Shown here one piece after another: positions 36,444 through 44,022 of a DNA stretch of 64,000 nucleotides. The stretch is taken from NCBI GenBank assembly GCA_031261605.1, contig JAISJI010000060.1, forward strand, positions 186,001-250,000, given 5' to 3'. The notes under the pieces are model-generated. The model saw only the letters and a program-made list of their open reading frames with translations, had not been told where the DNA came from and searched no databases. The stretch's first letter is position 1. The number at the start of each line of letters is the position of its first letter. The translations under genes were made by a program, and so were the position numbers. The stretch is from Ignavibacteria bacterium (GTDB lineage: Bacteria; Bacteroidota; Ignavibacteria; Kapaibacteriales; UBA2268).

Positions 36444-36692
36444 ATGAATCCATTCAAAACAATCCTAAAAATTGCTAATGCAGCAGATACTCTTACGGAT
36501 ACTGCAATAGTTGGCGCAGTAGATACGATTGGCGGAGGTGTTCAACTTGCTGGAACAGCAATAAATAATACACAGCAATCAGCTATTACTAGCAACAAAA
36601 TGAAGCAATTAGCAAAGTTCAAAGAAATGTTGGACTCCGGGCTAATTAGCGAGGAAGATTATAACACAAAGAAAGCCGAAATTTTATCATAA
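36444..36692 (+). CDS. Small SHOCT-domain protein
   Basis: The 82-residue product ends in a SHOCT (short C-terminal) module: KQLAKFKEMLDSGLISEEDY...KKAEILS. SHOCT modules are found at the end of many otherwise unrelated bacterial proteins and are thought to mediate oligomerisation or nucleic-acid binding. The N-terminal 50 residues are Ala/Thr/Gly-rich (GGGVQLAGTAINNTQQS) with no clear membrane helix. It follows the glycosylase with a perfect Shine-Dalgarno overlap and is ended by a strong terminator. Its role is unknown; co-transcription with the glycosylase hints at a link to DNA repair, but this is inference. Confidence 0.8.
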   Translation: MNPFKTILKIANAADTLTDTAIVGAVDTIGGGVQLAGTAINNTQQSAITSNKMKQLAKFKEMLDSGLISEEDYNTKKAEILS

Positions 36693-36713
36693 TCTTTCCT
36701 TGTTAATTATCGT

Positions 36714-36748
36714 AAGGCGACCTCCCCACCACGGAAGGTCGCCTTTTA
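36714..36748 (+). terminator. Rho-independent terminator after the SHOCT gene
   Basis: AAGGCGACCT (36714-36723) and AGGTCGCCTT (36736-36745) form a ten-base GC-rich stem, followed by TTA. It ends the glycosylase-SHOCT unit. Confidence 0.85.
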
Positions 36749-36805
36749 TCTTTTGGAAGTTTGCGACACTACCTCTCACAATTAGGTTTTTTACCGAAAT
36801 ATTCG

Positions 36806-36813
36806 TATATTTG
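36806..36813 (+). promoter_or_regulatory. Bacteroidota-type -7 element (TATATTTG)
   Basis: TATATTTG matches the TAnnTTTG consensus and lies 31 bases before the ATG at 36845, which supports that start over the in-frame ATG at 36761. The -33 element is weak. Confidence 0.5.
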
Positions 36814-36844
36814 TAATCTTAATTCCTATAAGCAGCATAATAAA

Positions 36845-38179
36845 ATGTCAGAAACACTATTTGATGCAATAAAAAACATCAATGAAATACAACCGAGCCA
36901 TTCGCCTCTACGAAATATCCGCAAAGTGTTAGTGATAGCGTATTACTTTCCGCCATTGGGGCTTAGTGGAGTGCAACGAACATTGAAATTTGTTCGCTAT
37001 TTACCCGATTATGATTGGCAGCCAATCGTTCTTACAACCGGTGCTACAAATTACTACGCTTTTGACGAAACGATGGAGAAAGAAGTTGCAGGAACGCTCA
37101 TTTATAGGACAGAGAAAGACCCAATTAATCCAAGTAAGAACCCACAATATAAAACAGCAGCGTATCCATCCCGATTTATGCAGAAAACACGACAAATAAT
37201 CACGCAAACGCTTCTTGTGCCGGATAGTAGAATTAAGTGGAAGAAGTATGCAGTGGCGACAGGTAGCAAAATTATTGAAGAGCATAAGGATATTAATCTG
37301 ATTTTTGCAACTGCCCCTCCATTTACGGACTTCTTAGTTGCGAAGGAGTTATCGCTACGTTATGATATTCCATTTGTTACTGATTACCGCGACCTTTGGA
37401 CTGATAATCCGCAATATTTTTTTCCAACACCACTACATCATAGAAAGCATTTGAATTTAGAGACCGATGTGTTAAAGTTCTCTCGCAAGACATTTGTGAT
37501 TACGCGTGCAATGAAGGAGAAGTTGCTTGGTAGTTATCATTTTCTTAATCATAATGACATTGCAATAGTTCCACACGGCTACGATGAAGCGGACTTTTCT
37601 CCGAGGAACATTAGACCGGATGGAAAGAAATTTGTAATTACGCATTGCGGGCTTTTCCCCGACAGCAGAACGCCTAAGTATTTTCTCAAAGCATTAAACC
37701 AATTCTTATCCAAGCAACCGGAAGCACGCAAATTCATTGAAGCACGCTTCGTTGGAATTATGAAAAAGGAGCATATTAATTTGATTAATCGCTATAAACT
37801 ATCGGACGTATGCAAATTTACCGGATACTTACCACATAAAGAATCAGTGATGCAGTTATTAGAATCAGATGTATTGTGGATGATGCTGCGAAACAATATA
37901 GAGACACCCGGCAGATTCTACGAGTATATAGGAGCAAGGAAAACGATGCTAATTTGCATTCCAAAAGGTAGCATTAGTGAGATAGCAGAAGAAAGCAACG
38001 CTTCACTAATAGCCAAGCCAACTGATGTAGCGGATATTGAAAAGAAAATCTCCATTCTATATGATTTATGGAAGCAGCATAAATTGCCGACACCATCGGT
38101 AGAATTCATTCAGAACTATGAGCGAAAGGAATTAACAAAGCGACTCGCAAGGGAAATCTCTTTTGTAGCAAAGGACTAG
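36845..38179 (+). CDS. GT-B fold glycosyltransferase (family 4-like)
   Basis: The 444-residue product is a nucleotide-sugar glycosyltransferase. The N-terminal Rossmann half starts KVLVIAYYFPPLGLSGVQR, with the Gly-rich acceptor loop of GT4 enzymes, and TDYRDLWTDNP follows near residue 180. The C-terminal half has IVPHGYDEADF, ITHCGLFPDSR, and a nucleotide-sugar region with the family-like ETPGRFYEYIGARK near residue 360. It is probably cytoplasmic or membrane-peripheral, acting in envelope polysaccharide synthesis. The start at 36845 is supported by the -7 element at 36806. No other polysaccharide genes adjoin, apart from the GT9 gene at 39603. Confidence 0.82.
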   Translation: MSETLFDAIKNINEIQPSHSPLRNIRKVLVIAYYFPPLGLSGVQRTLKFVRYLPDYDWQPIVLTTGATNYYAFDETMEKEVAGTLIYRTEKDPINPSKNPQYKTAAYPSRFMQKTRQIITQTLLVPDSRIKWKKYAVATGSKIIEEHKDINLIFATAPPFTDFLVAKELSLRYDIPFVTDYRDLWTDNPQYFFPTPLHHRKHLNLETDVLKFSRKTFVITRAMKEKLLGSYHFLNHNDIAIVPHGYDEADFSPRNIRPDGKKFVITHCGLFPDSRTPKYFLKALNQFLSKQPEARKFIEARFVGIMKKEHINLINRYKLSDVCKFTGYLPHKESVMQLLESDVLWMMLRNNIETPGRFYEYIGARKTMLICIPKGSISEIAEESNASLIAKPTDVADIEKKISILYDLWKQHKLPTPSVEFIQNYERKELTKRLAREISFVAKD

Positions 38180-38188
38180 CATATAACA

Positions 38189-38220
38189 AAATATCCTCCA
38201 CTTTGCAGCAGAGGATATTT
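38189..38220. terminator. Bidirectional terminator between convergent genes
   Basis: AAATATCCTC (38189-38198) pairs exactly with GAGGATATTT (38211-38220) over a 12-base loop. It lies between the stop of the glycosyltransferase gene and the stop of the minus-strand ammonium transporter gene. Confidence 0.75.
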
Positions 38221-38243
38221 GTATTTGGAATACGAAACTTGTG

Positions 38244-39482
38244 TTATAGCACGCCTTCATCGTAAGCTATTTCTCCGTGTATAGCTGAATCTAGTCCAGC
38301 CAATTCTTGCTTCTCGCTAACTCTCACCGGAGTAATTTTATTAATCACCCAGAGCATAAAGTAAGTGAAAATAAAAGCATAAGCAGCAGCAACAGCAACG
38401 GATATTACTTCTTTGAAGAAGAATGTGGAATCACCGAACCATAAGCCATCAGCACCTCCTGGATTTACGTGCTTAGATGCGAATACGCCTAAGAGTATAG
38501 TTCCGATAACACCACCGATACCATGAACGCCCCATACATCAAGGGCGTCATCCCATTTCTTTTTGTTCTTCAATTCCACCGCTAAGTAGCAACCAGCACC
38601 AGCACATATACCGATAATTGGTGCAGCCCATAGCGGCACAAAGCCAGCACACGGAGTAATGGTCGCCAATCCTGCAATAGAGCCGGTAAGAATTCCAACG
38701 AACTTCGGCTGCCTCTTGCGTATCCATTCTATAACCAGCCACGTGACTAATGCAAAGGATGCAGCAACGTCTGTGTTTAAAAACGCATTGGCAGTTACAC
38801 CATCTACTCGCAACTCACTACCAGCATTGAAGCCATACCAACCGAACCAGAGTAGCCCTGTTCCGATAGCAACGAGCGGAATACTATTTGGCGTGGAGTC
38901 CTTATCTACACGCTCACCTACGAAGAATACAGATGCAAGTGCAGCGAAGCCAGCAGTAGCGTGAACAACTATACCACCAGCGAAGTCCAATACGCCCCAA
39001 TCTGCAAGTAATCCACCGCCCCAAACCATGTGACAGAATGGGTAGTACACTAAGAATTGCCATACAGTAAGAAATATCATATATCCCTTAAATGTAACGC
39101 GATTGACGAATGCACCAGTGATTAGTGCTGGAGTGATGATGGCGAACATCATCTGGAATGCAATGAATACGAATTCCGGTATTTCATTATTACCAGCGAA
39201 CATTGACTCGGGCGTAACACCCATTAGCATAGCTTTGTCAAAGTTGCCGATGATACCAAGGAAGTCGCTCCCAGTAGCTAACGAGCCACTGAAGCATAGA
39301 GAGTAACCTACTAAAAACCAGAGCAAAGTAGACCATCCCATTGAGACGAAACTTTGCACCATAATTCCTAATATGTTGCGTTTGGAGGCGAGACCTCCAT
39401 AAAAGAATGCAAGCGCCGGAGTCATTAACATAACTAAACTCGTGCAGACAAGCATAAAACCAGTAGAACCTGAATTAAACAT
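38244..39482 (-). CDS. amt: Ammonium transporter
   Basis: The 412-residue product is an Amt/Rh-type inner-membrane channel that takes up ammonium. About eleven hydrophobic segments are seen. The twin-histidine pore residues lie in IVVHATAGFAALAS and in VWGVHGIGGVIGTILLG. Family phrases such as TPALAFFYGGL and PFCHMVWGGG are present. The start has no cleavable signal, unlike enterobacterial AmtB. No PII gene (glnK) adjoins on either side, unlike in most amt loci. The leader upstream (39483-39602) is extremely AT-rich. Confidence 0.95.
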   Translation of the reverse strand: MFNSGSTGFMLVCTSLVMLMTPALAFFYGGLASKRNILGIMVQSFVSMGWSTLLWFLVGYSLCFSGSLATGSDFLGIIGNFDKAMLMGVTPESMFAGNNEIPEFVFIAFQMMFAIITPALITGAFVNRVTFKGYMIFLTVWQFLVYYPFCHMVWGGGLLADWGVLDFAGGIVVHATAGFAALASVFFVGERVDKDSTPNSIPLVAIGTGLLWFGWYGFNAGSELRVDGVTANAFLNTDVAASFALVTWLVIEWIRKRQPKFVGILTGSIAGLATITPCAGFVPLWAAPIIGICAGAGCYLAVELKNKKKWDDALDVWGVHGIGGVIGTILLGVFASKHVNPGGADGLWFGDSTFFFKEVISVAVAAAYAFIFTYFMLWVINKITPVRVSEKQELAGLDSAIHGEIAYDEGVL

Positions 39483-39602
39483 AAATACCTCTTATTTTGT
39501 TTAACATTTGTTAATTAATTGTTCTTATCTAAACAAAATATAATACTATTTTACTAATATCATATTATTTTATTATTTTTTGTGCATTTTTTTTCACAAT
39601 AT

Positions 39603-40649
39603 CTAAGTTTTAATGATTTCATTTACTTGCCGAACAATGTCTTCTAAATTGATATGCTCCAATGTTTCATCCGCTGTTGTTATTGCTCTATACTCTAAAT
39701 GATACGGATACCAAGGGCTATGCTGCATATTGGGTGATGTTAAATACATAACCACTACTGGTATTTTGAATGCAGAGCAAAGATGCACAATAGATGTATC
39801 CGGTGTGATAATATAACTACACGTAACCACTTCATTTGCAAAAGTATCGAAGTCCTTGCACAAACCGGTGATTAATTTTGGGAATTTGTTTGCATAATTC
39901 TCTGAAACATCCATATATTGCTGGGTATAGAACAGACGTATTTCATAATTCGGATAATGTTTATACAAATATTCTATTGCATCAAAAGCATTCCAATATC
40001 TACTTTTAGTTACACCGGAAAGGTTAATGCCTATTCGTTGATTGCGTTTTGTTGTTTGAACAGGATATTCCAATTCCAAATTTTGCTCCGATGGATTAAT
40101 CCCAAATGCGATAAGTAAATTGCATAACCGCTCTACAATATTAGAGTTAAATCTATTGAGCATTGGAACGGTATAATCATATATTTGTGAATTCTTTTTA
40201 TCAATACCCAGCGCAAAAATAGGATTTGCATATTTGATAATGATTGCAGAAGTGGTAGAGGTGGCATCAAATAGGTCAATAATTAAATCATATTTCCGCC
40301 TATTCAATTTCCTAAGAAGTGCTATATACTTGCCTATGGATTTCTCTAATACATAGATATTGCTAACATATCTCTCAATACATTTCTTCGCTGTAACATT
40401 GCGGCTGCTCAACAAAATATCAATCTCTGCATCTGGTAAATGCTTCCGCAGAATGCGAACAAATGAAGTAGAGATAAGCAAATCTCCTATCCTATCTTGG
40501 CGTAGCAACAATATTCTTGGCTTGGTATCAAAATAAAATGCGTTTTCTATGCGAGTGAGCGGATAGGTCAATCTATTTTGAGTAACCAACTTGTTTACTA
40601 CTTTTTTTATTGCAAGTTCAACTTTTTTTAATAACTTTTCGTTTTTCAT
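39603..40649 (-). CDS. Family 9 glycosyltransferase (heptosyltransferase-like)
   Basis: The 348-residue product matches the LPS heptosyltransferase family GT9. The N-terminal half has ILLLRQDRIGDLLISTSFVRIL near residue 43, a signature of GT9 enzymes (R-x-D-x-x-G-D). The C-terminal half has YIITPDTSIVHLCSAFKIPVV, the sugar-nucleotide region (D-T-x-x-x-H). It would add sugars to the lipopolysaccharide core at the inner face of the inner membrane. The exact sugar is unknown. It is separated by 120 AT-rich bases from amt on the same strand and is divergent from the small gene at 40730. Confidence 0.87.
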   Translation of the reverse strand: MKNEKLLKKVELAIKKVVNKLVTQNRLTYPLTRIENAFYFDTKPRILLLRQDRIGDLLISTSFVRILRKHLPDAEIDILLSSRNVTAKKCIERYVSNIYVLEKSIGKYIALLRKLNRRKYDLIIDLFDATSTTSAIIIKYANPIFALGIDKKNSQIYDYTVPMLNRFNSNIVERLCNLLIAFGINPSEQNLELEYPVQTTKRNQRIGINLSGVTKSRYWNAFDAIEYLYKHYPNYEIRLFYTQQYMDVSENYANKFPKLITGLCKDFDTFANEVVTCSYIITPDTSIVHLCSAFKIPVVVMYLTSPNMQHSPWYPYHLEYRAITTADETLEHINLEDIVRQVNEIIKT

Positions 40650-40729
40650 TTACATACAATATAGCAAAAAAAAACTATACTTTTTATTTGCGATAGTGTT
40701 TGTTTTGAAAAAAAATGCTATATTGTAAA

Positions 40730-41149
40730 ATGAAAAGGATAACAATACTTATACTCTGTTTAATCTCGGTTGCTATATTATACGCTGGGACTTGTACATT
40801 GGACTACTTCAAAGCTACATCAAACGGCGAAGCGGTTAATATTGAATGGAAAACAACCCTTGAAAATGGTGTGCAGCGTTTTGAAGTTGAACGTATGACT
40901 ACCAATGGATATACCGTCATCAATACGCAAAAAGCATTAAATAAACCAGGGACTTATAAATATACCGACTCCGACATATTCACCAAAGAAACACAATTAC
41001 AATCTGTTACCACAGCGACATATCGCCTCAAAATATGCTATTCTCCAGCAACACCAGAACAACCAGCTTACTCGGAACCAATTACCGTTACACGCAATAT
41101 GAGTAGCATCAAACGCACACTCGGTATGCTCAAAGAAATGTTTAAATAG
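40730..41149 (+). CDS. Small secreted protein with one Ig/FnIII-like domain
   Basis: The 139-residue product has a signal peptide (MKRITILILCLISVAILYAG) followed by a beta-sandwich-like domain: LDYFKATSNGEAVNIEWKT, then VQRFEVERMTTNGY, and TYRLKICYS. This resembles the FnIII-like domain that precedes T9SS sorting domains in FCB proteins ('VxLxWxTxxExxxxxFxVER'). The conserved core is present but no sorting domain follows. It may be a truncated relative of such cargo. An in-frame ATG at 40715 would add five residues without a better signal. Confidence 0.65.
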   Translation: MKRITILILCLISVAILYAGTCTLDYFKATSNGEAVNIEWKTTLENGVQRFEVERMTTNGYTVINTQKALNKPGTYKYTDSDIFTKETQLQSVTTATYRLKICYSPATPEQPAYSEPITVTRNMSSIKRTLGMLKEMFK

Positions 41150-41181
41150 CCATTCACACACCATCTACTATATATGATATT

Positions 41182-41715
41182 ATGGAACGTCCAGATTGGG
41201 ACAAATTGTATATTACAATGTGCTACCTTGTAGGAATGCGTAGTTTGGATAAGCATACGCACGTCGGCTCTGTCGTTACCGATGCAGATAATGTGCTTGT
41301 CTCAACCGGCTATAATTCCTTGCCACGCGGTATTGAAGTAGATGCTGATGGAAAGCGTATTTCACGCGAGAATGGCGAAAAGTATTTTTGGATTGAACAC
41401 GCTGAACGCAATGCTATATATAATGCTGCAAGGCGTGGAACAATACTCAAGGGATGCAAATTGTATGTGCCGTGGAATCCTTGCACTGACTGCGCTCGTG
41501 CTATTATCCAAACAGGAATTAGCGAAGTGATAATACACCAAAATGGACAGGACTTCTACGATAAACACACCGATGGAAAATGGCTTCAGTCATATCAAAT
41601 AATGCACGATATGTTTGATGAGTCCGGTGTGGAAACACGCTACATCACTTGCGATATTGTTACTCCAACTATCTTTATGAATGGCATTTCCTTTGACGCT
41701 TTAGAGAATATTTAA
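41182..41715 (+). CDS. dCMP/CMP deaminase family protein
   Basis: The 177-residue product is a zinc-dependent cytidine/deoxycytidylate deaminase. The zinc site is formed by EHAERNAIY (His and catalytic Glu near residues 73-75) and PCTDCAR (two Cys near residues 99-102). The opening KHTHVGSVVTDADNVLVSTGYN is typical of dCMP deaminases, which supply dUMP for thymidylate synthesis. The C-terminal part is longer than in the minimal family. It is followed by a terminator. Confidence 0.88.
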   Translation: MERPDWDKLYITMCYLVGMRSLDKHTHVGSVVTDADNVLVSTGYNSLPRGIEVDADGKRISRENGEKYFWIEHAERNAIYNAARRGTILKGCKLYVPWNPCTDCARAIIQTGISEVIIHQNGQDFYDKHTDGKWLQSYQIMHDMFDESGVETRYITCDIVTPTIFMNGISFDALENI

Positions 41716-41737
41716 CCCGCAAAATCATTTGCATAAC

Positions 41738-41773
41738 AGCAATATACATCATAAGTATATTGCTATTTTTTTG
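41738..41773 (+). terminator. Rho-independent terminator after the deaminase gene
   Basis: AGCAATATAC (41738-41747) and GTATATTGCT (41755-41764) form a perfect ten-base stem with a seven-base loop, followed by a T-rich tail (ATTTTTTTG). Confidence 0.85.
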
Positions 41774-41854
41774 TTTCTATTGCCCGATACCATAATAAAT
41801 TCCCATTATTTTCGTATATTGCACGTCTATTAACAATATAAAATTACGCTTACT

Positions 41855-43783
41855 ATGAAAATTAAATTTCCTGACGGCAACATACGCGAGTATCCCAATA
41901 ATACGACCGGCTACGAAATAGCTAAATCTATCTCCGATGGCTTGGCACGCAACGCCATTGCTATCAGTGTAGATGGCACTATTTACGATATATTCCATCC
42001 CATTTCACAAGATTGCGACCTACGCATTCTCACTTTTGACGACGAAGATGGCAAAAAAGTATATTGGCATTCATCTGCTCACCTTATGGCTGAAGCATTG
42101 CAACATCTATATCCGGGTATCAAATTCGGCATCGGTCCTGCTATAGAAATGGGCTTCTACTACGATGTAGATTTGCCCGAAGGAACTAAATTGACAGCAG
42201 AAGAACTACCTATCATAGAAGCAAAGATGATGGAATTAGCAAAAACAAATGCCAATTTCGTCCGCGAGAATGTAGAGTGGAATGATGCAATGAAACATTG
42301 GCGAGATGAAATAAAAGACGAATACAAAGCCGAACTATTGGAAGGTTTCCAAGGACAAGAAATATCTTTTTATAAACACAACACATTCACCGACTTATGT
42401 CGTGGTCCGCATTTACCAAATACCGGCTTCATAAAATCCGTGAAACTACTATCTATTGCTGGTGCATACTGGCGTGGCGATAGCAATCGCAAAATGATGA
42501 CACGCATCTATGGCATAACTTTCCCAAAAAAGAAATTGTTGGATGATTACCTAACTATGCGTGAGGAAGCAGAAAAAAGAGACCACCGCAAACTTGGCAA
42601 AGAACTTGATATATATATGATTACGCCAAACATAGGTGGCGGTCTTCCTGTTTGGTTGCCTAATGGAACACGTATGCGTCGCATCATTGAGGACTTTATG
42701 CGTAAAGAGCATATTAAACGCGGATACAAAGAAGTGGTTACGCCACATCTGGGCAATCTCAATCTGTATAAAACTTCCGGACATTATCCATATTATTCCG
42801 ATTCGCAATTTCCACCAATGATAATTGATGATGAAGAGTATTTGCTTAAACCAATGAATTGTCCGCACCATCACCAGATATATCTTAACAATCCGCATTC
42901 ATACAAGGACTTACCACTACGTCTATTTGAACTCGGCACTGTCTATCGCTACGAGCAATCTGGCGAACTCAGCGGTCTTACACGTGTTCGCGGCTTTACT
43001 CAAGATGATGCCCACCTGTATTGCACAGTAGAGCAACTGAAAGACGAAGTGAAAGATGTCGTGGCTCTCATCCATTACCAATTCAAAGTATTCGGTATGG
43101 CTGATAACATTGAAACACGCTTGTCCTTCCGCGATAATGAAAAAACTAAATATGGTGGCGAAATAGAACTATGGGATAAAGCACAGCGTGAAATCACAGA
43201 AGTCGCCGAAGAACTCGGTCTTAACTACGTCATTGCAGAGGGTGAAGCAGCGTTCTATGGTCCAAAAATTGACTTCATTATCAAAGATGCTATTGGTCGC
43301 AAATGGCAACTCGGCACCGTGCAAGTAGATTACGTTATGCCGGAACGCTTTAATTTGGAATACATAGGTGCAGATAATGCTCCACATCGTCCAGTAGTTA
43401 TTCATCGCGCTCCTCTCGGCAGTATGGAACGCTTTATGGCTATACTAATTGAGCATTACGCAGGCAACTTCCCATTCTGGATTTGCCCTACTCAAATCAG
43501 TATCTTACCTATCGGCACAGCACAATTTGAATATGCACAAAAATTAGATGATAAACTTACGGCACTTGGCTTCCGCACTAAAATAGACACTCGTAACGAA
43601 AAAATTAATCGTAAAATTGCCGAAAGCGAACAACAAAAAATTCCTTTCGCTCTTATTATCGGTCAGAAGGAAATGGATGCCAATACTATATCTGTTCGCC
43701 AACATACCAAAGGCGATATTGGTGCTAAAACACAAGCAGAAATTATTGATATTTTCTCTGAACTTATAGCAAATAAAAAATAA
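41855..43783 (+). CDS. thrS: Threonine-tRNA ligase
   Basis: The 642-residue enzyme charges tRNA-Thr. The TGS domain (residues 1-62, FPDGNIREYPNNTTGYEIAK) is followed by the editing SAD domain with HSSAHLMAEAL (the metal HxxxH near residues 75-79). The class II catalytic core has MNCPHHHQIY (zinc Cys), motif 2 TRVRGFTQDDAH, and motif 3 HRAPLGSMERFMA. The C-terminal anticodon domain is present (ISILPIGTAQFEYA). All parts of the standard enzyme are there. tatA follows after six bases on the same strand. Confidence 0.97.
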   Translation: MKIKFPDGNIREYPNNTTGYEIAKSISDGLARNAIAISVDGTIYDIFHPISQDCDLRILTFDDEDGKKVYWHSSAHLMAEALQHLYPGIKFGIGPAIEMGFYYDVDLPEGTKLTAEELPIIEAKMMELAKTNANFVRENVEWNDAMKHWRDEIKDEYKAELLEGFQGQEISFYKHNTFTDLCRGPHLPNTGFIKSVKLLSIAGAYWRGDSNRKMMTRIYGITFPKKKLLDDYLTMREEAEKRDHRKLGKELDIYMITPNIGGGLPVWLPNGTRMRRIIEDFMRKEHIKRGYKEVVTPHLGNLNLYKTSGHYPYYSDSQFPPMIIDDEEYLLKPMNCPHHHQIYLNNPHSYKDLPLRLFELGTVYRYEQSGELSGLTRVRGFTQDDAHLYCTVEQLKDEVKDVVALIHYQFKVFGMADNIETRLSFRDNEKTKYGGEIELWDKAQREITEVAEELGLNYVIAEGEAAFYGPKIDFIIKDAIGRKWQLGTVQVDYVMPERFNLEYIGADNAPHRPVVIHRAPLGSMERFMAILIEHYAGNFPFWICPTQISILPIGTAQFEYAQKLDDKLTALGFRTKIDTRNEKINRKIAESEQQKIPFALIIGQKEMDANTISVRQHTKGDIGAKTQAEIIDIFSELIANKK

Positions 43784-43789
43784 CTAACT

Positions 43790-43981
43790 ATGTTTGACAT
43801 CGGTGGCGGCGAACTTATTCTTATTCTCGTTGCATTCGTTGTGCTGTTCGGTCCACAGAAAATACCGGATATTACGCGAACGCTGGGTAAAGGTATGCGT
43901 AAAGTTAAAGATGCTCAGAACGAACTGAAAAAACAATTTGACGATATTGAAAAAGACATTAATAAAAATATTAATCCATAA
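43790..43981 (+). CDS. tatA: Twin-arginine translocase subunit TatA/TatB-like
   Basis: The 63-residue product has the TatA plan: a short N-terminal membrane helix (ELILILVAFVVLF), the FGPQKIPD hinge, and an amphipathic helix rich in Lys followed by a short charged tail. It works with TatC to export folded twin-arginine proteins. TatC is encoded about 9 kb away at 34542, so the system is split. It starts six bases after thrS and ends 41 bases before the BatA-like gene, so all three may be co-transcribed. TatA versus TatB cannot be settled; no second copy is seen here. Confidence 0.9.
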   Translation: MFDIGGGELILILVAFVVLFGPQKIPDITRTLGKGMRKVKDAQNELKKQFDDIEKDINKNINP

Positions 43982-44022
43982 CATCATAAATATCAATCGT
44001 CTGAACTGAATAAAATAACTAA

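Noticed and set aside
36761-36844. Longer N-terminus of the glycosyltransferase from an ATG at 36761
   Set aside because: A -7 promoter element lies at 36806-36813, inside the extra part, so the transcript should start downstream of that ATG.
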